Shown here: positions 27,396 to 35,706 of the stretch, one piece after another
How the letters are laid out: each line of letters opens with the position of its first letter
How positions within the stretch are numbered: the stretch's first letter is position 1
Origin: DATARH01 sp035309005
GTDB lineage: Bacteria > Pseudomonadota > Alphaproteobacteria > ATCC43930 > CGMCC-115725
NCBI GenBank assembly: GCA_035309005.1
Contig: DATGFP010000156.1
Location: 9,521-73,520, forward strand
Length of the DNA stretch: 64,000 nucleotides
Reading direction: 5' to 3'
Position numbers and translations under genes: made by a program
Notes under the pieces: model-generated
What the model was told of the DNA's origin: nothing
The model's input: only the letters and a program-made list of their open reading frames with translations
The model's database searches: none

Positions 27396-28277
27396 ATGGC
27401 GGTCGTTCATCCCGAGATCGCGCGCTCCGCCGCCCCGGCGCGGCCGAGCCCGGTGTGGCGCTACCTGCGGCGCCACCCGACGATCGTCGCGGGCGGCGTG
27501 CTCTTATTCCTGATGGCGGCGATGGCGGCGTTGGCGCCGTGGCTCGGCACGGTCGACCCGCAGGCGCTGGCGCCGATCGACCGCCTCAAATGGCCGTCGG
27601 CGGCGCATTGGTTCGGCACCGACATGCTCGGCCGCGACGTCTACAGCCGCACGGTTTACGGCGCCCGCGTGTCGCTCGTCGTCGGGCTCAGCGTCGCGCT
27701 GCTCGCCACCGGGCTCGGCCTGGCGATCGGAGTGGTGACCGGCTTCACCCGCTGGGTCGACGCGATCGTCATGCGGGTGATGGACGGCCTGATGTCGATC
27801 CCCTCGATCCTTATCGCGATCGCGCTGATGGCGCTGACCCGCGCCAGCCTGCGCAACGTCATCTTCGCGATCGCGGTCGGCGAGGTGCCGCGGGTGACGC
27901 GACTGGTGCGCGGCGTCGTCTTGACGCTGCGCGAGCAGCCTTACGTCGAGGCGGCGATCGCCAGCGGCACCGGATTTTTCCGTATCCTGTGGCGCCACAT
28001 CGTCCCCAACACGCTGGCGCCGCTCCTGGTGCAGGGCACCTACATCGCAGCGTCCGCGATGATCACAGAAGCGATCCTGTCGTTCATCGGCGCCGGCACG
28101 CCGCCCAACATTCCCTCCTGGGGCAACATCATGGCCGAGGGCCGCAGCCTCTTTCAGGTCGCCTATTACATCCTGCTGTTCCCAGGGATCATGCTGTCGC
28201 TGACGGTGCTGGCGATCAACCTGCTGGGCGACGGGCTGCGCGACGCGCTCGACCCGCGCCTCGCGCGCCGCCTGTAG
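27396..28277 (+). CDS. Peptide-type ABC transporter permease 2 (DppC-like)
   Basis: 293 residues with a cytoplasmic N-terminus, about six membrane segments, the periplasmic HWFGTDMLGRDVYSRTVYGA signature and the docking loop PYVEAAIASGTGFFRILWRH. The ATG at 27396 follows GGAGGGATTGAGG; a TTG two codons earlier is less likely. It pairs with the preceding permease and the two following ATPases. Confidence 0.95.
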   Translation: MAVVHPEIARSAAPARPSPVWRYLRRHPTIVAGGVLLFLMAAMAALAPWLGTVDPQALAPIDRLKWPSAAHWFGTDMLGRDVYSRTVYGARVSLVVGLSVALLATGLGLAIGVVTGFTRWVDAIVMRVMDGLMSIPSILIAIALMALTRASLRNVIFAIAVGEVPRVTRLVRGVVLTLREQPYVEAAIASGTGFFRILWRHIVPNTLAPLLVQGTYIAASAMITEAILSFIGAGTPPNIPSWGNIMAEGRSLFQVAYYILLFPGIMLSLTVLAINLLGDGLRDALDPRLARRL

Positions 28278-28283
28278 CCGGCG

Positions 28284-29342
28284 ATGGCGACGCTTGCCGC
28301 GCCGACGCTCGCAACCGACGCGGCCGCCGCGGTGCCGTCGCCCACGGTTGCGCCGCTGCTCGAGGTCGCCGATCTGCGAACCTGGTTTTTCACCCGCGAC
28401 GGCGTCGTGCGCGCGGTCGACGGCGTGTCGTTTCACGTGATGCCCGGCGAGACGCTGGCGATCGTCGGCGAAAGTGGCTGCGGCAAGAGCGTCACCGCGC
28501 TCTCCATCCTGCGCCTCATTGCCTCGCCGCCGGGACGCATTGTCTCGGGCGCGGTGCGCCTCGCCGGGCGCGACCTGTTGCGGCTTGGCGAGGCGGAGAT
28601 GCGGGCGGTGCGCGGCAACGACATCTCGATGATCTTCCAGGAGCCGATGACCTCATTAAACCCGGTCTTGACGATCGGCCGGCAGATCGCCGAGACCCTG
28701 ACGCTCCACCAGGGCCTCGACAAGAAGGCCGCGCTCGCCCGCGCCGTCGAGGTGCTGCGCCTCGTCCACATCCCCGAGGCGGCGCGGCGCATCGAGCAGT
28801 ACCCGCACCAGCTGTCGGGCGGCATGCGCCAGCGGGTGATGATCGCGATGGCCTTGGCGTGCAACCCCAAGCTCCTGATCGCCGACGAGCCGACGACTGC
28901 GCTCGACGTTACGATCCAGGCGCAGATCCTCGATTTGATGCGCGAACTGAAGCAGAAAATCGACGCCGCGATCGTGCTGATCACGCATGATCTGGGCGTC
29001 GTCGCCGAGATGGCGCAGCGCGTCGTCGTGATGTATGCCGGGCGCAAGGCCGAGGAGGCGCCGGTGCGGCAATTGTTCCGCCGGCCGCTGCACCCCTATA
29101 CCAAGGGGCTCCTCGCCTCGGTGCCGCGGCTCGGCGCGAGCCTTGATCCGGGGCGCGCCGGGCGGCTCGCCGAAATCCCGGGGACGGTGCCGTCCCTGAA
29201 GGAAGAGACCCCGGGCTGTCTCTTCGCCGAGCGCTGCGCCTTCGCCACCGGCATCTGCCGCAGCGAGACGCCGCTGTTCGAAGAAAAGGAAGACGGCCAT
29301 TACGCCGCCTGCTTCCATTCCGAGGCGGTGGCGGCGGCATGA
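28284..29342 (+). CDS. Peptide-type ABC transporter ATPase 1 (DppD-like)
   Basis: 352 residues with Walker A GESGCGKS (62-69), signature LSGGM, Walker B LLIADEPT and switch His LITHD. The C-terminal oligopeptide-transporter extension contains cysteines (TPGCLFAERC, GIC) typical of DppD/OppD, which can hold an Fe-S cluster. A 22-residue low-complexity N-terminal extension precedes the domain. The stop overlaps the next ATG (ATGA). Confidence 0.95.
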   Translation: MATLAAPTLATDAAAAVPSPTVAPLLEVADLRTWFFTRDGVVRAVDGVSFHVMPGETLAIVGESGCGKSVTALSILRLIASPPGRIVSGAVRLAGRDLLRLGEAEMRAVRGNDISMIFQEPMTSLNPVLTIGRQIAETLTLHQGLDKKAALARAVEVLRLVHIPEAARRIEQYPHQLSGGMRQRVMIAMALACNPKLLIADEPTTALDVTIQAQILDLMRELKQKIDAAIVLITHDLGVVAEMAQRVVVMYAGRKAEEAPVRQLFRRPLHPYTKGLLASVPRLGASLDPGRAGRLAEIPGTVPSLKEETPGCLFAERCAFATGICRSETPLFEEKEDGHYAACFHSEAVAAA

Positions 29343-30346
29343 CCGACCAGGCGCCGCTCCTCTCGGTCAAGGGCCTCGTCAAACACTTCCCGGTGAAGCG
29401 CGGGCTGTTGCAGCACACGGTCGGCCAGGTGCACGCGGTCGACGGCATCTCGTTTGACATCGCCGAGGGCGAGACGCTGGGACTGGTCGGCGAGTCGGGC
29501 TGCGGCAAATCGACCGCCGGCAAGGCGATCCTGAAGCTGATCGAGCCGACCGCCGGCGAAATCCGGGTCAACGGCGAGCGCATCGACGGCCTCTCGCGGC
29601 GCGCGATGCGGCCCTACCGGCGCGAAATGCAGGTGGTGTTCCAGGATCCCTATTCCTCGCTCAACCCGCGCCTCAGGATCCGCGACATCATCGCCGAGCC
29701 GCTGACCAATTACGCGACGGCGCACGGCCGCGCCCTCGACGAGCGGGTCGCCAGCCTGGCCGGCAAGGTGGGCTTGCGCGCCGAGGCGCTCGACCGCTAC
29801 CCGCACGAATTTTCCGGCGGCCAGCGCCAGCGCATCGGCATCGCCCGCGCGCTGGCGCTCAACCCGGGCCTCATTGTCTGCGACGAGCCGGTCTCGGCGC
29901 TCGACGTCTCGGTCCAGGCGCAGGTGGTCAACCTGCTCTGCGACCTGCAGCAGGAATTCGGCCTCTCCTACCTCTTCATCGCCCACGACATCGCGGTCGT
30001 CGAGCACATCTGCCACCGCATCGCGGTGATGTATCTGGGGAAAATCGTCGAGCTGGCGCCGCGCGCCTCGCTGTTCGCGCGGCCGCAGCATCCCTACACC
30101 GAGGCGCTCCTATCGGCGGTGCCGGTGCCCGACCCCGACGCGGCGCGCCGGCGCATCATCCTGAAGGGCGACGTGCCGAGCCCGATCGACCCGCCTTCCG
30201 GCTGCCGCTTCCACACCCGTTGCCCCTACGCCTTCGAGCGCTGCGCGAAGGAGGAGCCGCAGATGCGCGAAATCCTCCCCGGCCACCACGCCGCCTGCCA
30301 CCTGCGCGATGCGGGCCCCGCCGCGGCTGCTGCTGCTCTGGCCTAG
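29339..30346 (+). CDS. Peptide-type ABC transporter ATPase 2 (DppF-like)
   Basis: 335 residues with Walker A GESGCGKST (51-59), Q-loop VVFQDPYSSLNPR, signature FSGGQ, Walker B LIVCDEPVSALD and a C-terminal Cys-containing extension (GCRFHTRCPYAFERC). It is the last gene of the operon. Its TAG stop shares the four bases CTAG with the TAG stop of the convergent serine hydrolase. Confidence 0.95.
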   Translation: MTDQAPLLSVKGLVKHFPVKRGLLQHTVGQVHAVDGISFDIAEGETLGLVGESGCGKSTAGKAILKLIEPTAGEIRVNGERIDGLSRRAMRPYRREMQVVFQDPYSSLNPRLRIRDIIAEPLTNYATAHGRALDERVASLAGKVGLRAEALDRYPHEFSGGQRQRIGIARALALNPGLIVCDEPVSALDVSVQAQVVNLLCDLQQEFGLSYLFIAHDIAVVEHICHRIAVMYLGKIVELAPRASLFARPQHPYTEALLSAVPVPDPDAARRRIILKGDVPSPIDPPSGCRFHTRCPYAFERCAKEEPQMREILPGHHAACHLRDAGPAAAAAALA

Positions 30347-31560
30347 CGATAGCGCCGGCCGCGCGTGCCGGTCAGTGCCGCGTAGACGAGTTGGCGTGTC
30401 AGGTTGCGGTAGCGCATTCGGTGTTCCGGCGATTGCAGCATAAAGACCGCGATCAGCTGTTCGGCCGGGTCGATCCAGAAGGTCGTGCCCAAGACGCCGT
30501 GCCACCAGAAATCGCCGACCGAACCGGGTAGCGGGCAGCGGCCGGCCTCCTTGCGCACCGCGAAGCCGAGCCCGAAGCCGATGCCGTAATCGGGGGTCGG
30601 CGCCAACGCGCCGAAGCGCGCCGTACCGCCATAGGCGACGCCCGGCGGCAGGTGATCGGCGGCCATCAAGGCAGCCGTTTTCGGCGCCAGCAGCCGCACC
30701 CCGTCAAGCTCGCCGCCGTTCAACAGCATCTGGCAGAAGCGCAGGTAATCGGCGGCGGTCGAGACGGCGCCGCCGCCGCCCGATTCGAAGCGCGCGGGCT
30801 CGTTGACGTTACGCATTGGCGAACGCTTGCCGGTCGCCGGGTCGGCCTGCGGCTCGGCGACCCGCGTTGCGCGCTTGCCGGTCGCGGCGAAGCCGGTGTC
30901 GGGCATGCCGAGCGGTCCCGTGATTCGCTCGGCAAAGAACTGGCCGAGCGTCTTGCCCGAGATTACCTCGATGATGCGCCCCACGACATCGGTTGAACGG
31001 CTGTATTCCCAGGTCGAGCCCGGCTCGAACATCAAGGGCAGTCGCGCCAGCTTTGTCACAAGATCGGCATTCGTCTGGCCCACGTCGCCCGGCTTTTCGT
31101 CACGCCAGATCATCTGCACCGGCGAGTCGCCGAAATCCTCGTAGGTCAGCCCCGACGTGTGGCGCAGCAGGTCCTGCAGGGTCATCGCCCGCGCCGGCTT
31201 CCGGCGCTCGACGCCGACTGTGATGTCGGCGAATTCGGGCAGGTAGTCGGCGACCGGCGCGGCGATCTCGAGAAGCCCCTCCTCGGCCAGCATCATCGCC
31301 GCCACCGAGGTCATCGGCTTGGTCATCGACGCAATGCGGAAGATCGCATCCGGCGTCATCGCCGCGCCGGCCTCGCGGTCGCGGTAGCCGAAGGCTTCAG
31401 CATAGGCGAGCCGGCCGCCGCGCGCGATCAGCAGCACCGCGCCGGGGATCACCCGCTGCTCGACATCCCGCCGGATGGAAGCGGCGGCGCGTTCCAGCCG
31501 CGCCGACGACAACCCGACCTGTTCCGGGCTCTCGGCCCGCGGCAACCCCAGTGCGCTCAT
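30343..31560 (-). CDS. Serine hydrolase of the beta-lactamase/EstB (class C-like) family
   Basis: 405 residues with the SxxK nucleophile motif SMTK (78-81) and the Tyr motif YSR (186-188) in WEYSRSTDVVG. The C-terminal third has the typical WGGVLG-like WHGVLGTTFWIDP. This is the Pfam beta-lactamase fold used by esterases and D-aminopeptidases. No signal peptide is seen, so it is probably a cytoplasmic esterase or peptidase rather than a resistance enzyme. It converges on the peptide ABC operon, with the stop codons overlapping. Confidence 0.88.
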   Translation of the reverse strand: MSALGLPRAESPEQVGLSSARLERAAASIRRDVEQRVIPGAVLLIARGGRLAYAEAFGYRDREAGAAMTPDAIFRIASMTKPMTSVAAMMLAEEGLLEIAAPVADYLPEFADITVGVERRKPARAMTLQDLLRHTSGLTYEDFGDSPVQMIWRDEKPGDVGQTNADLVTKLARLPLMFEPGSTWEYSRSTDVVGRIIEVISGKTLGQFFAERITGPLGMPDTGFAATGKRATRVAEPQADPATGKRSPMRNVNEPARFESGGGGAVSTAADYLRFCQMLLNGGELDGVRLLAPKTAALMAADHLPPGVAYGGTARFGALAPTPDYGIGFGLGFAVRKEAGRCPLPGSVGDFWWHGVLGTTFWIDPAEQLIAVFMLQSPEHRMRYRNLTRQLVYAALTGTRGRRYR

Positions 31561-31580
31561 CCTCCGCCTCCCAAAAAAAT

Positions 31581-31675
31581 CATTGCGAGGTGCCCGTCAG
31601 GGCGCCGAAGCAATCTCGGGGATCGGTACCCTCGCGGCACGAGATTGCGTCGTCGCTTCGCTTCTCGCAATGACA
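31581..31675. repeat. Palindromic repeat, family A, copy 2
   Basis: It begins CATTGCGAGG ... GAAGCAATCTCG and ends CGAGATTGCGTCGTCGC ... CTCGCAATGACAG, two inverted units around a short spacer. It fills the gap between the serine hydrolase start and the CoA-transferase stop. Confidence 0.8.
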
Positions 31676-31683
31676 GGCGTGGG

Positions 31684-32901
31684 TCAAATCACCCCGTCAT
31701 CCTTCAGCGCCGCCAGCTCGGTTGCCGAGAGGCCGAGCCAGCCGCAATAGATTTCGGAATTGTGCTGGCCGACGGTCGGGCTCGCGGCGGCCGGCGCGCG
31801 GCCGAGGCCGTGCAGCCGCAAGGGCGAAGTCGGCACCGTGATCGGCCCCAACTCGGGGTGTTCGATGTCGGCCAGCATGCCGCGCTCGTGCATATGCCGG
31901 TCGGCCATGACCTCGGGCGCGGTGCGCACCGGCGCGCTCGGCACGCGGCCCGCCTTGAGGCGGGCGAAGATCTCCATCTTCGGCAAGGTTTGCGTCCATG
32001 CCGCGACGAGGGCGTCGGTTTCGTCCATGTGGACGATGCGCTCGGCATTGGTCGCGAAGCGCGGGTCGCGGGCGACATCCTCGCGCCCCATCGCCGTCGC
32101 GAGGTTCTGCCAGTGCCCCTCGGTGACGCAGTGGATCGCGACATGCCCGTCGGCCGCCGGATAGACGTTGTAGGGCGCGGTCGAGAGGCCGGCCTGGCGG
32201 TTGCCGGTACGCGGCGGCGGCTGGCCGGTGCGGTGGGTGTATTCGAAGCTGGCGGCGAGGCTCGAATAGACCGCCTCCTGCATCGCCACTTCGACCAGGC
32301 GTCCTTCGCCGCTGGTCATGCGGTCGTAGAGCGCGGTCAGGATCGCGCCGTAGAGGTGGATGCCGCCCATGTAGTCAACGAGGGTCGGCCCGGCCTTCAT
32401 CGGCGGCCCATCCGGCGCGCCGGTGACGCTCATGATGCCGGAGGCGGCCTGGATCGTCAGGTCCATCGCCAGATTGTCGCGATCGGGACCAGTGATGCCA
32501 AAGCCGGTGCCGGTGGCGTAGACGAGGCGCGGATTGATCGCGTGCACGACGCTCCAGCCGACCCCGAGGCCGTCCATCGTGCCGGGCGAGAAATTCTCCA
32601 GCAGCACGTCGGCGCGCTTGACCATCGCGAAGAGGAGTTCGCGGCCGCGCTGGTGCTTCAGGTTGAGCGTCACCGCGCGCTTGTTCTGGTTGAGCATCGC
32701 GAACGGCAATGTGGCGCTGGTGCCGGGCCGGGCGCGGCGGCGCAGCGGCTCGCCCTGCGGCGGCTCGATCTTGATGACGTTGGCGCCGCCCTTCGCCAAG
32801 AGCAGCGTCGCGTACGGCCCCTGGAAGATCTGCCCGAAATCGATGACGACGAGGCCGGCCAGCGGCAGCCGCCCCGATGGTGCTGCGGCGTCGCTTATCA
32901 C
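31684..32901 (-). CDS. CoA-transferase family III (CaiB/BaiF)
   Basis: 405 residues. It begins with the family segment LAGLVVIDFGQIFQGPYATL, then NVIKIEPPQGEP, NQNKRAVTLNLK and LLENFSPG, with the region around AMDLTIQAASGIMSVTG containing the candidate catalytic Asp. It moves CoA between carboxylic acids. GTG at 32901 overlaps the stop of the upstream ParA-like gene (GTGA); GTG at 32919 would add six residues. Co-translation with a ParA ATPase is unusual. The acid substrates are unknown. Confidence 0.9.
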   Translation of the reverse strand: MISDAAAPSGRLPLAGLVVIDFGQIFQGPYATLLLAKGGANVIKIEPPQGEPLRRRARPGTSATLPFAMLNQNKRAVTLNLKHQRGRELLFAMVKRADVLLENFSPGTMDGLGVGWSVVHAINPRLVYATGTGFGITGPDRDNLAMDLTIQAASGIMSVTGAPDGPPMKAGPTLVDYMGGIHLYGAILTALYDRMTSGEGRLVEVAMQEAVYSSLAASFEYTHRTGQPPPRTGNRQAGLSTAPYNVYPAADGHVAIHCVTEGHWQNLATAMGREDVARDPRFATNAERIVHMDETDALVAAWTQTLPKMEIFARLKAGRVPSAPVRTAPEVMADRHMHERGMLADIEHPELGPITVPTSPLRLHGLGRAPAAASPTVGQHNSEIYCGWLGLSATELAALKDDGVI

Positions 32902-33548
32902 AGCACGATCGCGTTCCACGCCAGGCGGTCGAGGATGCCGCGGGCGAGGTGGCGAGCCTTGCCGTTGAGCGAGGGGTAGGCGGTCTCGGTCGGGCTGCGG
33001 CCGGCGTTCTGCGCCTGGCGGTAGCCGGGGCGCTCGATCAATTCACCCTCCAGCGTCTCGAACCCGGCGCTGCCGATCGCGGCGCGCGCCTCGGCCGCCT
33101 CGCTCGCCGTCATCACCCGGCACAGCGCGAAGACCGGCCCGTCGGTCGCCAGCTTCATCTCGGCGATGCGGCGGGCCAGCGCCAGGCTCGGCACGAGATC
33201 GGCGCGCGAGGCGCCGGTCGGCAGGATGATCAGGTCGCAGACCGAAATCAATTCGGCGGTGCGCTTGGGCGAGCCCGGCGCGCCGTCGAGCACGATCAGA
33301 TCGTAGGTCTTGCTGTGCCGCAGCGCCTTTTCGATGTTCTTGCTCGGCTCGGCTTCGATCGACGGTTCGAGTTCGCGTTCCATGCGGGCGCGCACCCAAT
33401 CGGTCGAGGTCATCTGCTTGACGTCGAAATCGAGGATTTTCGCCTGCTTGCCGCCGATCGCCGCTTCGCGGGCGATCAGCTGGCACAGGGTCGATTTGCC
33501 GACGCCGCCTTTCTGCGACACGACACCGACCACCTTCGGTTTGGCCAT
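32898..33548 (-). CDS. Orphan ParA/MinD-like deviant Walker ATPase
   Basis: 216 residues with the deviant P-loop KGGVGKST (13-20), a Walker A' aspartate in DFDVKQMT and a Walker B-like LIVLDGAPG. This is the compact ParA form used to place plasmids, chemoreceptors, carboxysomes or other cargo. No parB, parS-like repeats, replication gene or cargo gene is nearby. It overlaps a CoA-transferase start by 4 nt and is divergent from a GFA-family gene. The cargo cannot be named. Confidence 0.88.
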   Translation of the reverse strand: MAKPKVVGVVSQKGGVGKSTLCQLIAREAAIGGKQAKILDFDVKQMTSTDWVRARMERELEPSIEAEPSKNIEKALRHSKTYDLIVLDGAPGSPKRTAELISVCDLIILPTGASRADLVPSLALARRIAEMKLATDGPVFALCRVMTASEAAEARAAIGSAGFETLEGELIERPGYRQAQNAGRSPTETAYPSLNGKARHLARGILDRLAWNAIVL

Positions 33549-33680
33549 CTGCGCGCCCCCCGTCCAGCCTTGCCGCCGGCTGGGTGCAGCTTATCGGCTT
33601 TCGCCGGGGCTGCGAAGGACGTTGCCGGCGGGGCCCCGCCAGCCGATCATGCCGTCTCGACCAGGGCGAGGGAGAGCGCG

Positions 33681-34112
33681 ATGGCGGCGGCACGAACGGG
33701 CGGGTGCTTGTGTGGCGCGGTGCGTTACGAAGCGGCGGGCGGGCCATCGTTTTCGCTGCAATGCCATTGCCGCGACTGCCAGCGTTCGAGCGGCAGCGCC
33801 TTTGTCGCGGCGATGCGCGTGCCGGCCGCCGGCTTTCGCATCACCCAGGGCGCGCCGAAGCGCTACGTCAGCAATTCCGACGCCGGCAACGCGGTGACGC
33901 GGGCGTTCTGCGGCGATTGCGGCTCGCCGCTCTACATCCAGGTGGCGAGCCGACCCGACATTGTCGGGCTGCGGGTCGGCACGCTCGACGACCCGAGCGG
34001 CTTTCGCCCCGAGGCCAACATCTTCGTCCGCAGCGCGCAGCCCTGGGTGCACATGGACCCGGCGCTGCCGCAGCACGAATCCTACCCGCCCGGGCGCTCC
34101 TATCAGCGGTAG
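33681..34112 (+). CDS. GFA-family (glutathione-dependent formaldehyde-activating-like) zinc protein
   Basis: 143 residues with the full set of zinc cysteines: CLC (Cys9, Cys11), CHCRDC (Cys28, Cys30, Cys33) and CGDC (Cys77, Cys80). That defines the GFA/CENP-V fold. Most members are not proven formaldehyde enzymes. The ATG at 33681 follows GAGGGAGA. It is convergent with the DUF6165 gene; the coding ends overlap by 10 bp. Confidence 0.92.
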   Translation: MAAARTGGCLCGAVRYEAAGGPSFSLQCHCRDCQRSSGSAFVAAMRVPAAGFRITQGAPKRYVSNSDAGNAVTRAFCGDCGSPLYIQVASRPDIVGLRVGTLDDPSGFRPEANIFVRSAQPWVHMDPALPQHESYPPGRSYQR

Positions 34113-34483
34113 GATTTTTCCTCGACGATCTCCGAGCCGGTCAGCTCGTTGATCTGGCGCTTCAGCGCGGCGCGCCGGTCATTCTCGCGGTAGACGCCGC
34201 GCGCCAATTCGATGAAGCGCGCGTCGAAGTTTCCCGCGCGCTCGTGGGCGCGCACCGCATCCTCGATATCCCACAGGCGCTGGTTGACTCCGCGGAGTTC
34301 GTCATAGAGCGTCGCCAGTTCCGCCGAGGGCGCGACCTCGCCCAGGCGCACCGCGTCGAGCGCCGCCAATTCGCGCCGCACGTTGGCGCGCTTGTCGGGG
34401 TCGGCAATTGCGGCTTCCTTCAATTCGAGGATGCTGATCTTGTCGAAGAGCTCACCGACCGAGACCGGCACCAAGATCGGCAT
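34103..34483 (-). CDS. DUF6165-family protein
   Basis: 126 residues, mostly helical and highly charged, beginning MPILVPVSVGELFDKISILE with IRDIEDAVR-like and RQINELTGSEIVEEKSY segments. The family is often found with glycosyltransferases in surface-polysaccharide loci. Here its start lies inside the upstream GT9 gene (32-bp overlap), which supports a shared pathway. No biochemical function is known. Confidence 0.8.
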   Translation of the reverse strand: MPILVPVSVGELFDKISILELKEAAIADPDKRANVRRELAALDAVRLGEVAPSAELATLYDELRGVNQRLWDIEDAVRAHERAGNFDARFIELARGVYRENDRRAALKRQINELTGSEIVEEKSYR

Positions 34484-35522
34484 AGCTCTGGCCTTTTGCT
34501 GAAGAGGGGGCCGCGCGGGTCGCCGGGCCGATCGCCAGCTGGCGCTCGACCGCTGCCGCGACCGCGTCGAAGGGAATCGCCTCGATCCGCTCGGAACCGT
34601 AATCCTGCGCCTTCAGGCAGATCAACGCCCGCGCGAAGGGCGCGTATTTTTCCGGCCGGGTCGGACCGAACAGCGAGACCATCGGCGCGCCGCCGGCGGC
34701 CAGCAGATGCCCCGGACCGGAGCAGTTCGCCACCGCCGCCGCGAGCCGCTCGCCGAGCGCCGCCGCGAGGCAGGGGCCACCAATCCCGCCCTCCTGCTGC
34801 TCGGGAAAGAGCGCCTGCGGCACCGCGTCGCGCAGTGCCGCGACCCAGTCGCGCTCCTCGGGACCAATCAGGAACACCGGCACGCGACCGTGCTCGACCT
34901 GCCGCCGGGCCAGCGCAAGGAAGCCCTCGACCGGCCAGCACTTGCCCTTGTCCTTGTTGCCAGCGCCCGGCGCCAAGCCGACATAGTCGGGGCCGGCGGG
35001 CAACAATTGGGCGGCGCGCGCGCGCCACGCCGGCGGCAGCGGGATCGGGTTGGCGACCGCGACCGGGCGCCCGGCCGCCGCCGCCGCGAGGCCCAAGAGC
35101 TTGTCGACGAGGCGCGGCGGGCGGCGCGACAAGGGCCGCGGCGGCGCGGCGTTCGACCAAAGATAGCGCCAGGTGCCGCTGATGAAGCGGCGGTGCGGGA
35201 TGCGGCGCAGGAAGAGGGTGCGGCCGAGATAGCGCTGGGTATCGACGATCAGGTCGAACTGGCGCGCCAGGATCGGGTGGCGATAGCGCCGCGCTTCGCG
35301 CGGGTCGGCCGGGATCGCGAGATCGCCGATGAACTCGGCGATTCGCCCATCGACCAGCGGCGCCAGCTGCCGCTCCAGGTAAAAGGCGCCGCCGGTTCCG
35401 GGGACCCAGGCGATGCGCGCACCGGGAAAGGCCGCGTCGAGCGCCAAGAGAAGGGGCAGCTTCAAGACGTTCTCGCCGAGCGCGTTGTCGGCGTCGCTGG
35501 TCACGTAGACGAGGATCTCCAC
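34452..35522 (-). CDS. Glycosyltransferase family 9 (heptosyltransferase-like)
   Basis: 356 residues with a GT-B fold. The acceptor-side start is LVYVTSDADNALGENVLKLP and the donor side holds VGLAPGAGNKDKGKCWP and GPGHLLAAGGAPMVSLFGPT, the nucleotide-sugar-binding signature of LPS heptosyltransferases. GTG at 35522 has GGAG six bases upstream and is preferred over the GTG at 35534, which has none; the two starts are tandem copies of GTGGAGATCC. Its 3' end overlaps the DUF6165 gene. It is likely involved in surface glycan synthesis. Confidence 0.87.
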   Translation of the reverse strand: MEILVYVTSDADNALGENVLKLPLLLALDAAFPGARIAWVPGTGGAFYLERQLAPLVDGRIAEFIGDLAIPADPREARRYRHPILARQFDLIVDTQRYLGRTLFLRRIPHRRFISGTWRYLWSNAAPPRPLSRRPPRLVDKLLGLAAAAAGRPVAVANPIPLPPAWRARAAQLLPAGPDYVGLAPGAGNKDKGKCWPVEGFLALARRQVEHGRVPVFLIGPEERDWVAALRDAVPQALFPEQQEGGIGGPCLAAALGERLAAAVANCSGPGHLLAAGGAPMVSLFGPTRPEKYAPFARALICLKAQDYGSERIEAIPFDAVAAAVERQLAIGPATRAAPSSAKGQSYADLGAGLGR

Positions 35523-35645
35523 AGGGATCTCCACGGGGCGCCGTCCGGGCTCGGCGGTGGCGCATTATCGCGCGATGGCGGCCCGGCGGTCATCCGCTCT
35601 CTGTCGCCGGTGTCCGGGGCGCGCGGTTTTGTGCTAGCACATAAG

Positions 35646-35669
35646 CGCCTCGCCGGCTGGTGCGAGGCG
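35646..35669. other. Hairpin upstream of an unknown membrane-protein gene
   Basis: Arms CGCCTCGC (35646-35653) and GCGAGGCG (35662-35669) flank an 8-nt loop, 37 nt before the ATG at 35707. It has no adjacent T-run. It may be a leader structure or chance in GC-rich sequence. Confidence 0.4.
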
Positions 35670-35706
35670 GGGTTGGGGGTGCGGTTCGGCAGGTGTGGAT
35701 AGTCAG

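Noticed and set aside
30343..31560. Beta-lactamase antibiotic-resistance gene
   Set aside because: SxxK and YSx motifs fit the EstB/serine hydrolase branch, and there is no signal peptide or regulator of the ampC type.
32898..33548. ParA gene as evidence of a plasmid or replication origin
   Set aside because: No parB, parS-like repeats, dnaA boxes or rep gene; neighbours are chromosomal housekeeping genes.
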